From Corinectria fuckeliana (Eukaryota; Ascomycota; Sordariomycetes; Hypocreales; Nectriaceae), in contig WPDH01000028.1 of NCBI GenBank assembly GCA_019137255.1, positions 310,001 through 374,000 on the forward strand: 64,000 nucleotides of DNA, in the 5' to 3' direction. Positions 1-12,200 of this stretch are shown piece after piece. The notes beneath the pieces were generated by a model, which saw nothing but the letters and a program-made list of their open reading frames with translations, made no database searches and was not told the origin of the DNA. Within the stretch, counting starts at the first letter, position 1; each line of letters opens with the position of its first letter. The translations under genes and the position numbers were made by a program.

Positions 1-1555
1 ATAAGAACTTTCTTATATATATTTACTAATCTTTCTTTATACTAATAATTATATATACTTTCTTATATCTAACTTTATTAATACTATTATTTATATAAAG
101 TTGCTTACTACTAAGATAAACTTAGATAGCTCTTTATAGAGTATTATATAATAGTTAATAGTTTATAGTTTGTGTAAGAAAAACTTTCTAAATACTCTTT
201 ATATATAGCTTATTACTTTAAACTCTCCTAAAAGGTAGTATTTAAAGTGCTTTCTAAAGCTATACTAAGAGAAGACTACTATTAAGAATAATAAATATTT
301 TATTTACTATTATTAGAATAACTCTTTATAGTTATTTATAAAGGTTATTAAGAGGAGGATTATTTACTTTAATAATTATTAAGTTATTTTATATAATCTT
401 ATCTTAAGCAAAATATTTAGTTATTATATTAATATAAAGGTAATATTTTTCTTACTTACCTAGTTTCTGCTTACTATAGCTCTAATCTGCCTCTAAAATA
501 TATTTTAACACTAAAATCTAAATTCTTATATATATATTACCTTAGGGATAATAGCGTATTAGAACTGTAATAATAATACTAATATGCTTTTAATAGCTAT
601 TAATTTAAAAGTGTGTAAACTTAACTAAAGTTAATATAACCCTCTTATAAGAATTAGCTAGTATATACTAAGTGAAAATAATAAACTTACTATAAAACTA
701 AGTAAAATACTAGTAGATAACCTAGAAAACAAAGTATATAATACTATTACTAAAATTATCTCTACTATATCTCTTAAACAAGTTTAGTATATTATCTAAA
801 CCTATATATTTATATATAAGGTGTAAGCTTATATCTTATATAAGAAGAATACTATATATAACTATAAAACAGCTTTTAAGAACTAAATCACTATAAATAT
901 TACTATAACTCTTACCTCTATTATTAACACAGCTCTTACTATACCTTTAGATTATAAGAAAGGCTAACCCTCTTATATATTAATTATAGTATAAAACCTA
1001 GCGCTTTTAAACTAAGAAAACATAAAGTAAACAACTTAAAGCTATATTAAATATAAAGTTATAATCTAAATAAGAAATATACCTCTTAATATTAACAGCT
1101 AAACCCTAAAAGATACTATTAAGATAGTAAACTAAGCTTATAATAACTCTAATATTATTATAGTAAGAAAGCTACTAAGTGGTAATACTATTTTTATATT
1201 TTATATAATAGATAAGATATAAGCTATCTATACTAAAGATTAGGTTACTAAAGCTTTTAGTAATAGTATAGCTCTCTCTCTTTTAATATTTATAGTAATA
1301 ATAAAAAGAATCTAACTTATATCTATCTTAAATAATACTAATAAGCTTATTAAAGAAATTAATAAATCTAATTAACTAAAAATCCTTTAAGTTAAAAAGT
1401 AAAAAACTAGCTAACTTAGCCCTAAAGTAAAAATAAATCTTATCTTATATATTAGCTCTATTAAAAAGGCTAACTACTTATATAATAACAGCCTACTACT
1501 TAATATATAACTATATAACTATAAGCCCTTTAATAAGAGGCTTTAACCTACTTAA

Positions 1556-1732
1556 TACTATAACTACTTTAAGTTTAGATACCTAGCTTAGAACTATAAA
1601 TTAGCCCTAACTTATAGATATTATAAAGGTGTTATATATACTAATAGAGAAGAATACCTAACTAAGCGTAAAAAAATCCCTTTAAACTATATTCTCTATA
1701 AGAGTAAACACTTAGCTTAAAGTTATAACTGT
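1556..1732 (+). pseudogene. LINE ORF1 zinc-knuckle region, RIP-mutated
   Basis: In the frame beginning at 1,556 three CCHC-type knuckles follow one another, with stops only where Gln would be expected (TAA or TAG for CAA or CAG). In knuckle 1 all four ligands read as Tyr; in knuckle 3 the His and the final Cys (codon 1,730-1,732) are intact. Such knuckles bind nucleic acid in LINE gag proteins. The same frame continues upstream to at least 1,000 and downstream to about 1,900, which gives the rough extent of ORF1. Confidence 0.75.
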
Positions 1733-3559
1733 CTTATTATAGCCTTATACTAGGCTTATACTAAGAAAGAATACTTAGATAGACCTTTTTACTTTTAAGA
1801 ATATATAGTAACTAAACCTCTAACTTAAAAGCTCTTACTCTTACTACTCTTACTATTAGCCTAGCTTATATAGTTCTTATTAAGAAAACCTAAAAAGCCT
1901 TTTAGCTTAATAAATAGATTATATATAGTATTTACTAGCCTAGCCTTAATATAAGCCTAAGCTGCTTATATACTATTCTCTCTTTTAATAATTATCTTAG
2001 TCTTATTATTATTACTATCCCTCTCTTAGACTACTAATTAATACTAGTGTTATATTAAAACACTAATTATTAAGCTATCTTAACTTATATTATACTATAA
2101 GCTTATAGTAAATATAATATAATTACACTTTTTAAGCTAAATAAGAACCTTATAATAAGAGCTTTAACCTGCTTAAAATATTATAACTACTATATAGTTT
2201 ACTATAATAAGTATATAATAGTCTATATAAATAAATAGTATAAGCTTAAGTTATAAATATTATAAGCAAAAAAAGACTAAGTTAATATTACCTTTATAAA
2301 AACCTAATACTAAATTATTACCTTATATAATCCTCTAAATAGCAAAGGTAACTTACTTATACTATAAGCTCTTATTAGCACTACTTTAAATAATTATATA
2401 CTTCTTATAAGTAACTTTAACTTTTACTACCTGCTTTAAGACTATTATAGCTACTTAGACTAAGATAGTAACAGCCTTATAAAGAAGGTATTATAACTTT
2501 ATATTAGTTTTTTCACCTCTTATAAAATAGTCACTAGGTTAGCTTAAGGCTACTAAAATAGCATCTTAAACCTTATCTAAGCTATTAAAACTATTAATAC
2601 CTTTTATATAAAAACTAACTATAACCTAAAAGGGTCTAACTATATCTCTTAGTGTATTTATATTATAAACACCTATAAAAAGATAGCTTTTAAGCTAAAC
2701 TCTAGATTTAACTAAAAGAAAACCCACTAGTAAAAAGCAGCTAATAAAATAGCAGTCTGTTTTTATTATATATCTAATAGTATAATAACTACCTTAAAGG
2801 CCTTAAATATAAAAGTTAAATAGCTTTTTAAGTAACTTACTATAATTATAAAATATATAACCTTAAAGTAAAAGAAACTTAAACCCTATTATAACTCTTA
2901 GTAAAATAGTAAAATAGCTAAAGTAACTTTTAAACTTAAGTAAGTATACTATATAGCCTAATAAACTAGCTACCTAGCTAATTAGTATATACACTCTAAG
3001 GTATATATAGTATAAGATTAGTATATATAAAATATATAGTATACTCTTTAGAGGAAACTTCTAATTAAGCTCTTATAGTATAATATAATATAATTCTAGA
3101 ATATAAAAAGATAAGCTAAACTATATAGTAAAACTATTATAACTTTTTTATAGTTTTTACCTCTTATCTGCTAAAACTAACTTAAGCTAGTAACACTTTA
3201 TATAAATAAAGCTAAGATCTTAGTAAGAAAATTCTTTCTTAAACCTTAAGTAGATAACTTTAACCTTCTCTTTTTTTTACCCTCTAAGATACCTAAACTT
3301 AAGTTAAGCTATATATACTTAATAATAAACCTTAAAGAGGTTTAAAAAGCTTTATACTAAATTAAGTTATAAAAGGCCCTAAAAGAGAATAAAATCTCTA
3401 TAGGATTTCTTAAAGTATATAATAACTTACTTATTCTTATAATTACNNTATAATTACTAAAATAGTAAATATAAGCTTTACTATTAGCTACTTTCTAATA
3501 TGCTTTTATACTATAATTACTATAATTATTCTAAAAGCTAATAAGACTAAAAAATAGTA

Positions 3560-4140
3560 GTAAATAGTATTAGGCTAGCGCCTAATATTACTACTTAATA
3601 TAATTAGTAAGATTATTAAAATAGTTATTAGTAAGTATATTATAACTATAGTAAAAGAGAAGAGGCTACTACCTTTAGGGTAAATAAGTAATAAGCTTAG
3701 AAAGTTAATAGAGCTAGTCTTAGCTATAGTTATTAAAGTAGTATATATAATATAAGCTTAATATAGTTTTACCTCTCTCTTTTAGCTTAACTTTATAAGA
3801 GCTTTTAATAGTATTAACTATAAATAACTTATTATTATCTTATAACTAAAAGAATTTCTTAGATAGCTCTTAGTATAGCTTACTAGCTATCTTATATTAT
3901 AAATAGTATAGCTCTAATTTAATAGCTAAACTTTTAACTTAATTAAAGTTAAAGTAAGAGTCTCTTAAGAATCTTTTTATTACTTATTCTATTTATTCTT
4001 TTTATTTTTAGCCTTTATAAAGCTCTTAATAATACTTTTAGGATATTAGTTATTAGATTTATAAATAATATAAACCTGCTAGTATTTAGCTATAATATAA
4101 AAGAGACTTAAACCTAGCTTAAGACTATATAGAAAATATA
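3560..4140 (+). pseudogene. LINE reverse transcriptase core, RIP-mutated
   Basis: The plus-strand reading keeps the order of LINE polymerase motifs: a block resembling LLNTxxKxxExVIxxR near 3,590, motif A at 3,783-3,821 (L-N-F-I-R-A-F-N-S-I-N-Y for the usual L-D-x-x-G-A-F-D-x-V-x-H), a decayed QGSP-type motif B at about 3,970, and motif C as FINN at 4,055-4,081 in a shifted frame. Each catalytic Asp is now Asn, which a GAY-to-AAY change explains, so the enzyme is inactive. Confidence 0.78.
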
Positions 4141-5349
4141 TAATAATTAAACCTAAATAAATAGTATAACTTAAAAACTAAATAAAATATAACTTTTTTA
4201 CTTTACTTATAAATATATAGTAGACTAGATATAAATCTAACTTAGAGACTTAATAGTATAGCTTACTTAAACCTATAAGTTTTTTAAACTCTTTTTTTAT
4301 TATAAACTATTATAAGGCTTATATATAAACTATCTTAAAGAGAAACTTAAGTGTTAATACTAAGCTCTTACTATAATTACTATAAGTACTTAGAGGGTTA
4401 GTCTTAAAAGAGTAAGATTAATTTATATATAAGTTATCTATTTTACTATAATCTATAGTATAAAAGCTTATTACACTCTAATAGCTTTTAGTAGTAAGCC
4501 TTAAGATATTATATAAGTACTTATATTAGAATAAACTTAAAACTTATATATAGTAGTAAGAGCTTATAAAGCTATACTTACTTACTTACTAGAGATAAAG
4601 CTAGCTATCCCCCCTCTTAATATTTATCTTAATAAACTAGCTGCCTAATTTTATAGTTATACTAAAAGATAAGATACTACTTAGCTTATTAGGGCTACTA
4701 CTATTATAGCTTTAAGATAGATTTACTATAAGTAATAGTAAGAACTATAATAGTAACTATAGTAAGAAGTTAAAAATTAGCTTAAAAGCTAGCTCTCTTA
4801 TAAAAAGTGTAAACTAATATTAGTAGTAATAAAAGCTTACACTCTTTCTAAATAGACTATATAGTAAACCTAACTTTAAGATAAAGTGAGAAAGTACTAA
4901 AAGACTAATTAATTTAAACTAACTAAAGCTTACCTCTCTGCTAATAATAAAAGAGTATTATACTTATACTAAGACCTTAATAAATATTAAAGCTTAATAC
5001 TTATATAGTTATAAACAAGAAAAATTAGTCTTAGAAGCTTTCTCTACTAGAGGTGTATACCTAATATACTTTTACTATAGTGCTTATATAAGACTAGTAA
5101 AAAAACACCTAAATATATTATTATTTTTTACTCTAAGTATACTAAATAATAAGAACACCTAATAAACTTATTATAAGACTAATATAAGTTTAAGCTTTAA
5201 CTATTAAAGTGTAAAACTGCTTAACTACTTACCTAGTAGTTTTTAAGCTAACATATTATCTTATATTATAAACTAGCCTTATAAATTTATAGTAACTATA
5301 ATTAAGTTTATAGTCTTATAATAGAAATAGTATACTATTATACTAAGTA

Positions 5350-6379
5350 CTTTTTACCCCTCTTATAAGAAGTATAAAATACACTTAGAAAAAGCTATAA
5401 AAAGTAAAAAACTAGCTTAATTATAATAACTATTACTCCTAATTAAATCTTTTAACCTCTTATTAAAATCCTTTAAGCTTATAATACTAACTTATAAACC
5501 TAACTTAAACTTATATTTTTACTACTTACTATCTAACCCTATATATTTATATTACTCTTCTTTATATTTTTACTAGTAGTAGTATTATTACTAGTCTTAC
5601 TAGCCTTATTATTATTATTATTATTACTATCCTTCTTACTAGTTCTCTTAAGAGCTAATAACCTAACTGCTATAAGAATAGAAATACTCTTTAGACAGGT
5701 AAGAGCTAAAATTATAATATATTTAAAGTGCTTAAGTATCTTAGTAATATAGTTAATCTTACTAACTAGTATATTAAACTAGTTAGATATTAGGCTTATA
5801 GTTACTACTATAAGCATAATATATACACACTTAAGAGCTTAACTTTTTACCTAAAGGGTTATATTCTTAAGCCTCTTAAGCTTCTCTTCTTATATACTAT
5901 TAGCTTATATATATACTATAAAACTAACTTATACTTATATTATTAGCACTTCTCTCTTACTAAAAAGCCTCTATTAAGGCTTAAATAGTAGTAATAGTAG
6001 TAAATAGTAAAGCTTTATATATTTTATATATATAAGTATAAGCTATATAGCTACCTACTATAATATTTACCTAGTCTTAATAAAAACTTACTATACTATT
6101 TTTACTTATTTATATAATATATATAGAATAAGAGATAGCTTATACTACTCTTACTAAAGTAGTAAACTTCTCTCCTAAAGTAATAGTACCTTTTATTTTA
6201 GTCTGTCTTTTTCTCTTAGTTTATATAAGATTAGCTTAAATATATAGTAGATTTATAGTAAAAATACTTACTCTTATAGCTAGTATTATTATTATTATTA
6301 TTATTAGAATCTATATATAAACAGATTAGTATATATAACTATATCTCTCTTACTAAGAGATTATACTAGGTTTATTATC

Positions 6380-6418
<39 letters not shown>

Positions 6419-7180
6419 GTTGTTATTCTTAGCTGTATAAAGTTAGCTACTATAATAATAAGACTATAATAAAGCTATAATACTAGCAGCTAGAAAATAA
6501 ATATATTAATAAATCCTAAAAAAAATATATATTAGTAATATATTTAAGACTTAAAGCTAATATAAGCTTAATAAAAAGCCTAAGAGAAAGCTACTTATAA
6601 AAGTATTAAAAAGAGAAGAAAAAAAGAAAGATATTATAGTCTAAAAAACTAAATAATAAATAATAATAAAAATCTATATAGCTGCTAACAGCTGTTAACA
6701 GCTGTTAAGTGTTAAGTTTATACTAGCTTTTAGCTACTAATAACTATACTACTAGCTAACTTACTAATAGCTAGCTAACTTACTAGCAGCTAGTTTTACC
6801 TACTTAAAATCTTAAGCTCTTAGTTATAACTATAAAGTAACTTAGATATACTTAGCTAGTATAATTTTAACACTTAACTACTCTACTCTTATAGTAGACT
6901 AAGTGCTTAATATCTAGTTAACTATTTCTCTCTTTTTTACCTTTTTTTTTCTTTTTCTCTTTTTTTCTTATCTTTTTTTCTCTTTCTCTCTCTTTAATTT
7001 TTTTCTAGCCTTTTAAGAAATAAGATAACTTTAGTTTTAGTAAAAAGACTATCTACTTATATATAGTAATAATATAAAAGGCCTAACTTAAGTCTACTAT
7101 ATATAAGATATAAGTTTTTATCTAATTTTATAGTTTTTTTTATATCTATATAAAATAAAAGTACTATTTACCTTTTAAGT
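5350..7180. other. unassigned RIP-mutated stretch with TTA microsatellites
   Basis: No domain was recognised on either strand. It contains TTA trinucleotide runs at about 5,607-5,625, 6,284-6,305 and 6,378-6,418, and a short tandem array of a CAGCTGTTAA-type unit at 6,681-6,711. It may include the 3' end of the LINE and the 5' end of the Helitron, or a third element. Confidence 0.6.
6378..6418. repeat. TTA trinucleotide microsatellite
   Basis: An uninterrupted run of about thirteen TTA units within the AT-rich block, with smaller runs of the same unit at about 5,607-5,625 and 6,284-6,305. Confidence 0.9.
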
Positions 7181-7189
7181 TTATAAAGT

Positions 7190-9650
7190 ATAAATAAATA
7201 AAATAAATAAATAAATATTAATATAAAGGTATATATATCTATCTAGTTTGTAAAGTATATTTATAAATATATTTATAAAGGTATAAACTATATAACCCTT
7301 TATATTTAATAATAAGCTCTTATATAAAATATAGTTAATAATAGTTATATATTTGTAAATAAGGTTAATTTATATTTATAAAGTTAATATATTAGACTTA
7401 TAAAGGCGTGCTAATAGCTCTTTAAGTTTTATACTAATAAATAGTTTTCTTTTATTATTACTTTAGTAGTTTATCTACCTAATTAATAGTAGGTTTACTT
7501 TTATAAGAATATAGCTCTTAGTATTATAATTAGCAACTTATAGTAGTATACTAAGCTTATTATATTCTTTAAGTTAATAGCTTCTTACTTTACTTTTTAT
7601 ACTATATTATATTAGAATATAACTTAGGTTAGTATATAAAAAGCCTTTTAACAGGTTTAAACTGTTTACTTTTAGGGCTTTATAATTAGAAAGATATACT
7701 TTATTAATCCTTTAGAGGGGGAGTATTATTACTTATAGCTTCTTCTTACTATTATTAAGAGACTTATATCTTTTAAACATTTTTATATAGTTAATAATAT
7801 CTTATTTTTAACTTTTAAAAAAGCTTACTATACTCTTAACCTTCTTAAAGATAATAACTATTAGGTTAAATACTTTAAGAAGGTCTATCTCTAAAATATA
7901 AGTTTCTAGTTATAAACCTTATTTATCTTTATATTAATATATAGTAATATTACTAACTCTTTAAGTTTATAGTTATAGTTTTATATATATATTTATAATA
8001 ACCTTTTTTATTATATATAATTATATATTAATATCTCTAATAATCTCTCTAATTCTTATTTTAATTATAGCTTATTTCTCTTAAATAATAGTCTTCTTTT
8101 AGCTGCTAGTAAGACTATTATAAACTTTAACCTTCTAGTATTCTAGTATTAATAAGATCTTACTAATAGTAATTATCTATTATAAGAGTAGTATAGTTTT
8201 AACTAGAGACTTAAGTATAATTATTTAAAAGATCTTATTAGTTATATAAATATAAATTAGCTTACTATATTCTAATATATTATATTAACTATTAAGTCTA
8301 ATTATACTTATACTTACTTCTTCTTATAAGGTCTTAAAAGTATAAGTAAAACTTTTATCTATTAGGCTTTAAGTTATTATTATTAAAGCTAAAGTAAGAT
8401 TATACTATATATTATATTTTTAAGTATTACTACTATACTTCTTCCTAATAGCTATATTATATACTTTTAATTTAATATACTTCTTAACCTATATAAGAGC
8501 TTTATATTTAGTATTAAGAAGAACTTATAAGTTATAAACCTCTTATAATATACCTATTTAATTATATAAGATAAGATTCTAATATAGTATAAGTATTATT
8601 TTAAGGTTATATATTATTTAATATAAGATATACTTAATAATAATATTAGTCTTTTTAGTAGCTATCTAGTCTTATTTAGTAGTAACTTTACTTAGATTTT
8701 ACTTATAGTCTTTTAAGAGAACTATATATAAATAGTAGATACTTATATATAGTTATTTTTAACTATATAGCTCTTTCTAATAATTCTCTCTTTATATTAA
8801 AATATAAGAGTTATATTTAGCACTCTTATAAGTATTATATTTACCTAGTAGCTTTAAAATCTATTATATAACCTTACTTTATATAGGTTAACTTAGCTAC
8901 TCTCTTATATTTTATAAACTAAAAACCTTAAAGAGCTATATAACTTTATATATTCTTTATATATATATATATAGTTCTACTTAGACTTTAATATATATTA
9001 GTACTAGTTTATTCTTACCTTTTATAACTTAATAGTTAATAAGCTAAATAATATACTACTAAATATAATTCCTAAGAATATAAAAAAGTATCTCTTAACT
9101 AACTTTACTATTATACTAAAGTTAAAAAACTTTATATAACCTCTTAAAAAGTTATTATATTTATTTAACTACTTAAGTCTTTTACTCTTATAGCTTTATC
9201 TTTAAGTTAGTATACTAATAATACTTTTATAAAACTTTTTTTCTTAAGAGAGCCTTTATAATAAGACTTATATAACTATTATATAAATAGGTTATACTTT
9301 CTTATAATACTAACTTCTTAGAGGTAACTTTTATAGTTAACTAAGGTTTATATCTTATATTAAGCTAACCTTAAAAGATATTAAGTTATCTTATAAATTA
9401 TTATATATTTAGCTTTTTATATAGCTTTATTTTATAATAACTATTAATAAGTCTTAAGACTAGTTTTTTTATTATATTAGGGTTAACTTATAAGAGTTTA
9501 TTTTTATATATAGGTAATTTTATATTATAATATCTTATATTATATAGTTTTAATATTATAAAGTACTATTATAACTAAGAGTAGAGAGTTTTATATAAAA
9601 TATAATATACCTTAAGGTTTTATAATATCTTACCTAGCTTAATATTTACT
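7190..9650 (+). mobile_element. RIP-decayed Helitron (Rep-helicase) relic
   Basis: A rolling-circle transposon relic on the plus strand. The Rep side is represented by K-Y-I-Y-K-Y-I-Y-K-G at 7,253-7,282, which corresponds to the KYLYKYVYKG block of fungal Helitron proteins, and by L-P-N-Q-Q-Q-V-Y-F at 7,475-7,501 with Gln codons mutated to stops. An N-P-L-E-G-E block at about 7,700-7,725 opens the PIF1-type helicase. Walker A at 8,330-8,353 reads G-L-K-S-I-S-K-T for G-P-G-G-T-G-K-T, every difference being a single transition per base. Walker B follows at about 8,560 with the Trp turned into a stop and Glu into Lys. Later helicase motifs are traceable to about 9,600. The N-terminal HUH motif, 5' TC end and 3' hairpin could not be placed. 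Confidence 0.8.
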
Positions 9651-9784
9651 TTAAATAATATATAAGTACTTAAGACTTTATATTACTATCTTATAGTACT
9701 TTATATATATATCTATTAATTATAAAAGTATAAAATATCTCTTATATATAATTACTTTAAATATAATACTATATTACACTTAAA

Positions 9785-9883
9785 CTATTTTATAATATTA
9801 ATATTATAACTAAAAAGCTATTTTATAATATTATTATTATAACTAAAAACCTATTTTATAATATTATTACTATAACTAAAAAG
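9785..9883. repeat. 33-bp tandem repeat, three copies
   Basis: Three adjacent 33-bp units start at 9,785, 9,818 and 9,851, each beginning CTATTTTATAATATTA and ending ACTAAAAAG or ACTAAAAAC, with only a few differences. The repeat lies just after the Helitron relic in AT-rich DNA. Its length is a multiple of three, but no coding frame is open. Confidence 0.85.
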
Positions 9884-9899
9884 TATAATAAAAAGATAA

Positions 9900-12200
9900 G
9901 TATCTCTATTAGATATTATAAATAATAAAATAAGTATTATAAAGAAAAATAAAATAGTATATAAGATCTATTAATATTAACAAATTACAAAAAGTCTATA
10001 TATATATATATTAGTACTATATAGCTTTAAATTAGCTTTATATATACTTATTATTCTTACTTAGTATTAACTTATCTTTTTACTACTTTTTAGTCTTATT
10101 TTATATAAACTAAATAATAGCTTACTTTATTTTAGCTATTAATAATATATTAAGTAGTATTAGATTAACTATTAGACTAGTTATAATAATATATAATATT
10201 ATTATTATATCTGCTAATATTATTAGAGTCTATTTTAGTACTACTTTTATCTTACTAAGTAATATATCTAGCTACTTTTTAGTAACTTTTAGGTCTTACT
10301 ATACTTTTATAGTATGCTTAAATAAAGTGATAAGAGGTATATATATAGTTATATTATATATAACTTATCTTTTAGTTATTTATAGTCTCTTTTATAAGAT
10401 AGCTTCTACTTTACTTATATTTAATATATTATTAGATAACTTATTACTAGGCTTATCTATATTTATATATTATCACTTTCTTAATATAGCACCTTTTAGA
10501 GTAGTCTTTTTTAGTATAATCTTAGCTAAGAAAGTAAAAGTTAGTATACTATTATAATATTACTATAAACTACTTACCTTTATTTATATAAAAAGAATAG
10601 TTTATTATAATAAAGTTATAAATATAATTCTTATATAACTTATTCTGCTTATAAGTAAGAATATAATAAGTCTTAAAGAGTAGTATTATACAAAAAGAAT
10701 TATATATACTATACTTATAGCCTAGCTATCTTAGCTTACTATATATTTATATAGTATAAGTAGTAAGATTTTATTAACACTTAAGGTTTATTAACTAGAA
10801 TATAATACTAGGTAGGTTTTAAGTATTAAAAAGATATCTAATTTATATTATATATATTAGTATTTTACTACTTAGTATTATATATCTATATATACTTATC
10901 TTATAGTAGTTAAAAATATTATAATAAGTTATAAACTATTTCTTTTTTATATATATAATAATATAAAGTGTAAACTTTTATAAGTTATTATATAGTACTA
11001 TACTTAACTTTATAACTTATTTAACTATTAGTATTTAAAATTATATCTTACTATTAAGTATTAATAATTTAATAGAGTTTTTATTAATAATTAATTTTAT
11101 CCTTTTATTATAAATATTTATAATATTATTATAGTTAATCTTAAGGTTATAACTATTATCTTCTAGATTATTATATTTAATTATATTAGCTAGAGTTTTT
11201 ACTTATACTATTACTAACTTAGCTAGAGCTTCTATTTATACTACTAATTTAGCTAGACTTTTTACTTATTTTTATATTATATTAGTTAATATTTTCTTTT
11301 ATCTTATTATATTATATTATACTAACTTATTTATTCTTAAATAGTACTATTAGTAAGTAGTAAGTTATATAATATAAGCTTATATTAGAATTTTTTAACT
11401 TAGCTTTAAAATACTTTTTTTTATAACTATTAGTATATATTTTTATTATATTATATATTATTATAAACTTATTTAAAACTAGAGGATATTATAATACTAT
11501 AAGCTAAGCTTAGCTTAAAAAGTTTAATTAATTTTATTAATCTTATACTAAAATATATATATTAGTATATATTATTAAGACTAAGTTATATTATATATAC
11601 TTTTAATTTTATAAGATAAGTCTTCTTAGTAGTATTAGATAGTTTTATAATATTTTTAATAGTAGTAGTATACTTTTTAGATTATACTAATTAATTATAA
11701 TCTGCTTTTATACTATTAGTAATTACTACTATTATAAAACTTTCCTAGTTAGTCTTAATAATTTATATATTATTATTTACTATCTTAGCTATATTACTTT
11801 TAACTATTATACTCTCCTCTAAGTTAAGTAATATCTTTAGGTTCTAATATAAGTTAGTATATATTTATATAATCTTATATAAACTTATACTCTATTAGGT
11901 ATAATAGTATAAAAAGAGGGTAAATTTAAGATAAGATTATATATATAAGTATAACTATATAATATATTAAAAGTGATATTATTATATTTATAATTAGCAG
12001 TTAAAGCTAATAAGCATATTACTAGTATAGTATTTATATTATATAATATAGTATTAGAAGGAGAGGTAACTTACTACTATAAATAATATAATATAAGAGG
12101 AAGAAAAAGAAAAGGAAAAAAAAGTAGGTGATTTTACAATTTAGTAGTATATAAATTTCCTAGCTATATACAGCTTCCTATTAGCTATATCAATTTGTAA
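9900..12200. other. unassigned RIP-mutated stretch
   Basis: AT-rich, stop-ridden DNA with no domain identified. A second near-tandem repeat lies at 11,186-11,275: the string TTAGCTAGA recurs at spacings of 33 and 30 bp, and on the minus strand it reads as a repeating Leu-Ala-Lys-Leu-Val peptide of about eleven residues. This suggests a repetitive, possibly helical segment in the original protein. The element type is unknown. Confidence 0.5.

Larger units (their letters stand above)
580..5330 (+). mobile_element. RIP-decayed Tad-like LINE retrotransposon
   Basis: A non-LTR retrotransposon relic on the plus strand with a gag-like ORF1 followed by an endonuclease/reverse-transcriptase ORF2. In ORF1, 1,556-1,732 holds three zinc knuckles spaced C-x2-C-x4-H-x4-C, C-x2-C-x4-H-x5-C and C-x2-C-x3-H-x6-C. 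Most Cys and His have become Tyr, as TGY-to-TAY and CAY-to-TAY changes predict, while the last His and Cys survive. In ORF2, 2,410-2,421 reads SNFN for the endonuclease GDFN; 3,783-3,821 matches reverse-transcriptase motif A with both Asp turned to Asn; and 4,055-4,081 reads FINN for the F-x-D-D catalytic box, after an apparent frameshift. A C-x-C...TP-x-H...C zinc cluster typical of Tad elements is legible at about 5,054-5,150. The ends are approximate. The copy is dead. Confidence 0.82.
1..12200. repeat. AT-rich block of RIP-mutated repeats
   Basis: About 12 kb made almost entirely of A and T, with very few CpG dinucleotides, an excess of TA steps and stop codons in all frames. One short open frame of 76 codons (10,327-10,557) is best read as chance. 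Composition changes abruptly at about 12,200 to ordinary coding-like DNA. Two transposons can still be read through the mutations (separate entries), and every informative lesion in them is C-to-T or G-to-A. That pattern is the known signature of repeat-induced point mutation in filamentous ascomycetes. Two undetermined bases lie at 3,447-3,448. The block could be a subterminal, pericentromeric or interstitial repeat cluster; the window does not decide which. Confidence 0.9.

Noticed and set aside
10327..10557. 76-codon open frame in the AT-rich block
   Set aside because: Composition is only Ile/Leu/Tyr/Phe-type codons of A/T-rich DNA, with no domain; expected by chance in RIP-mutated sequence.
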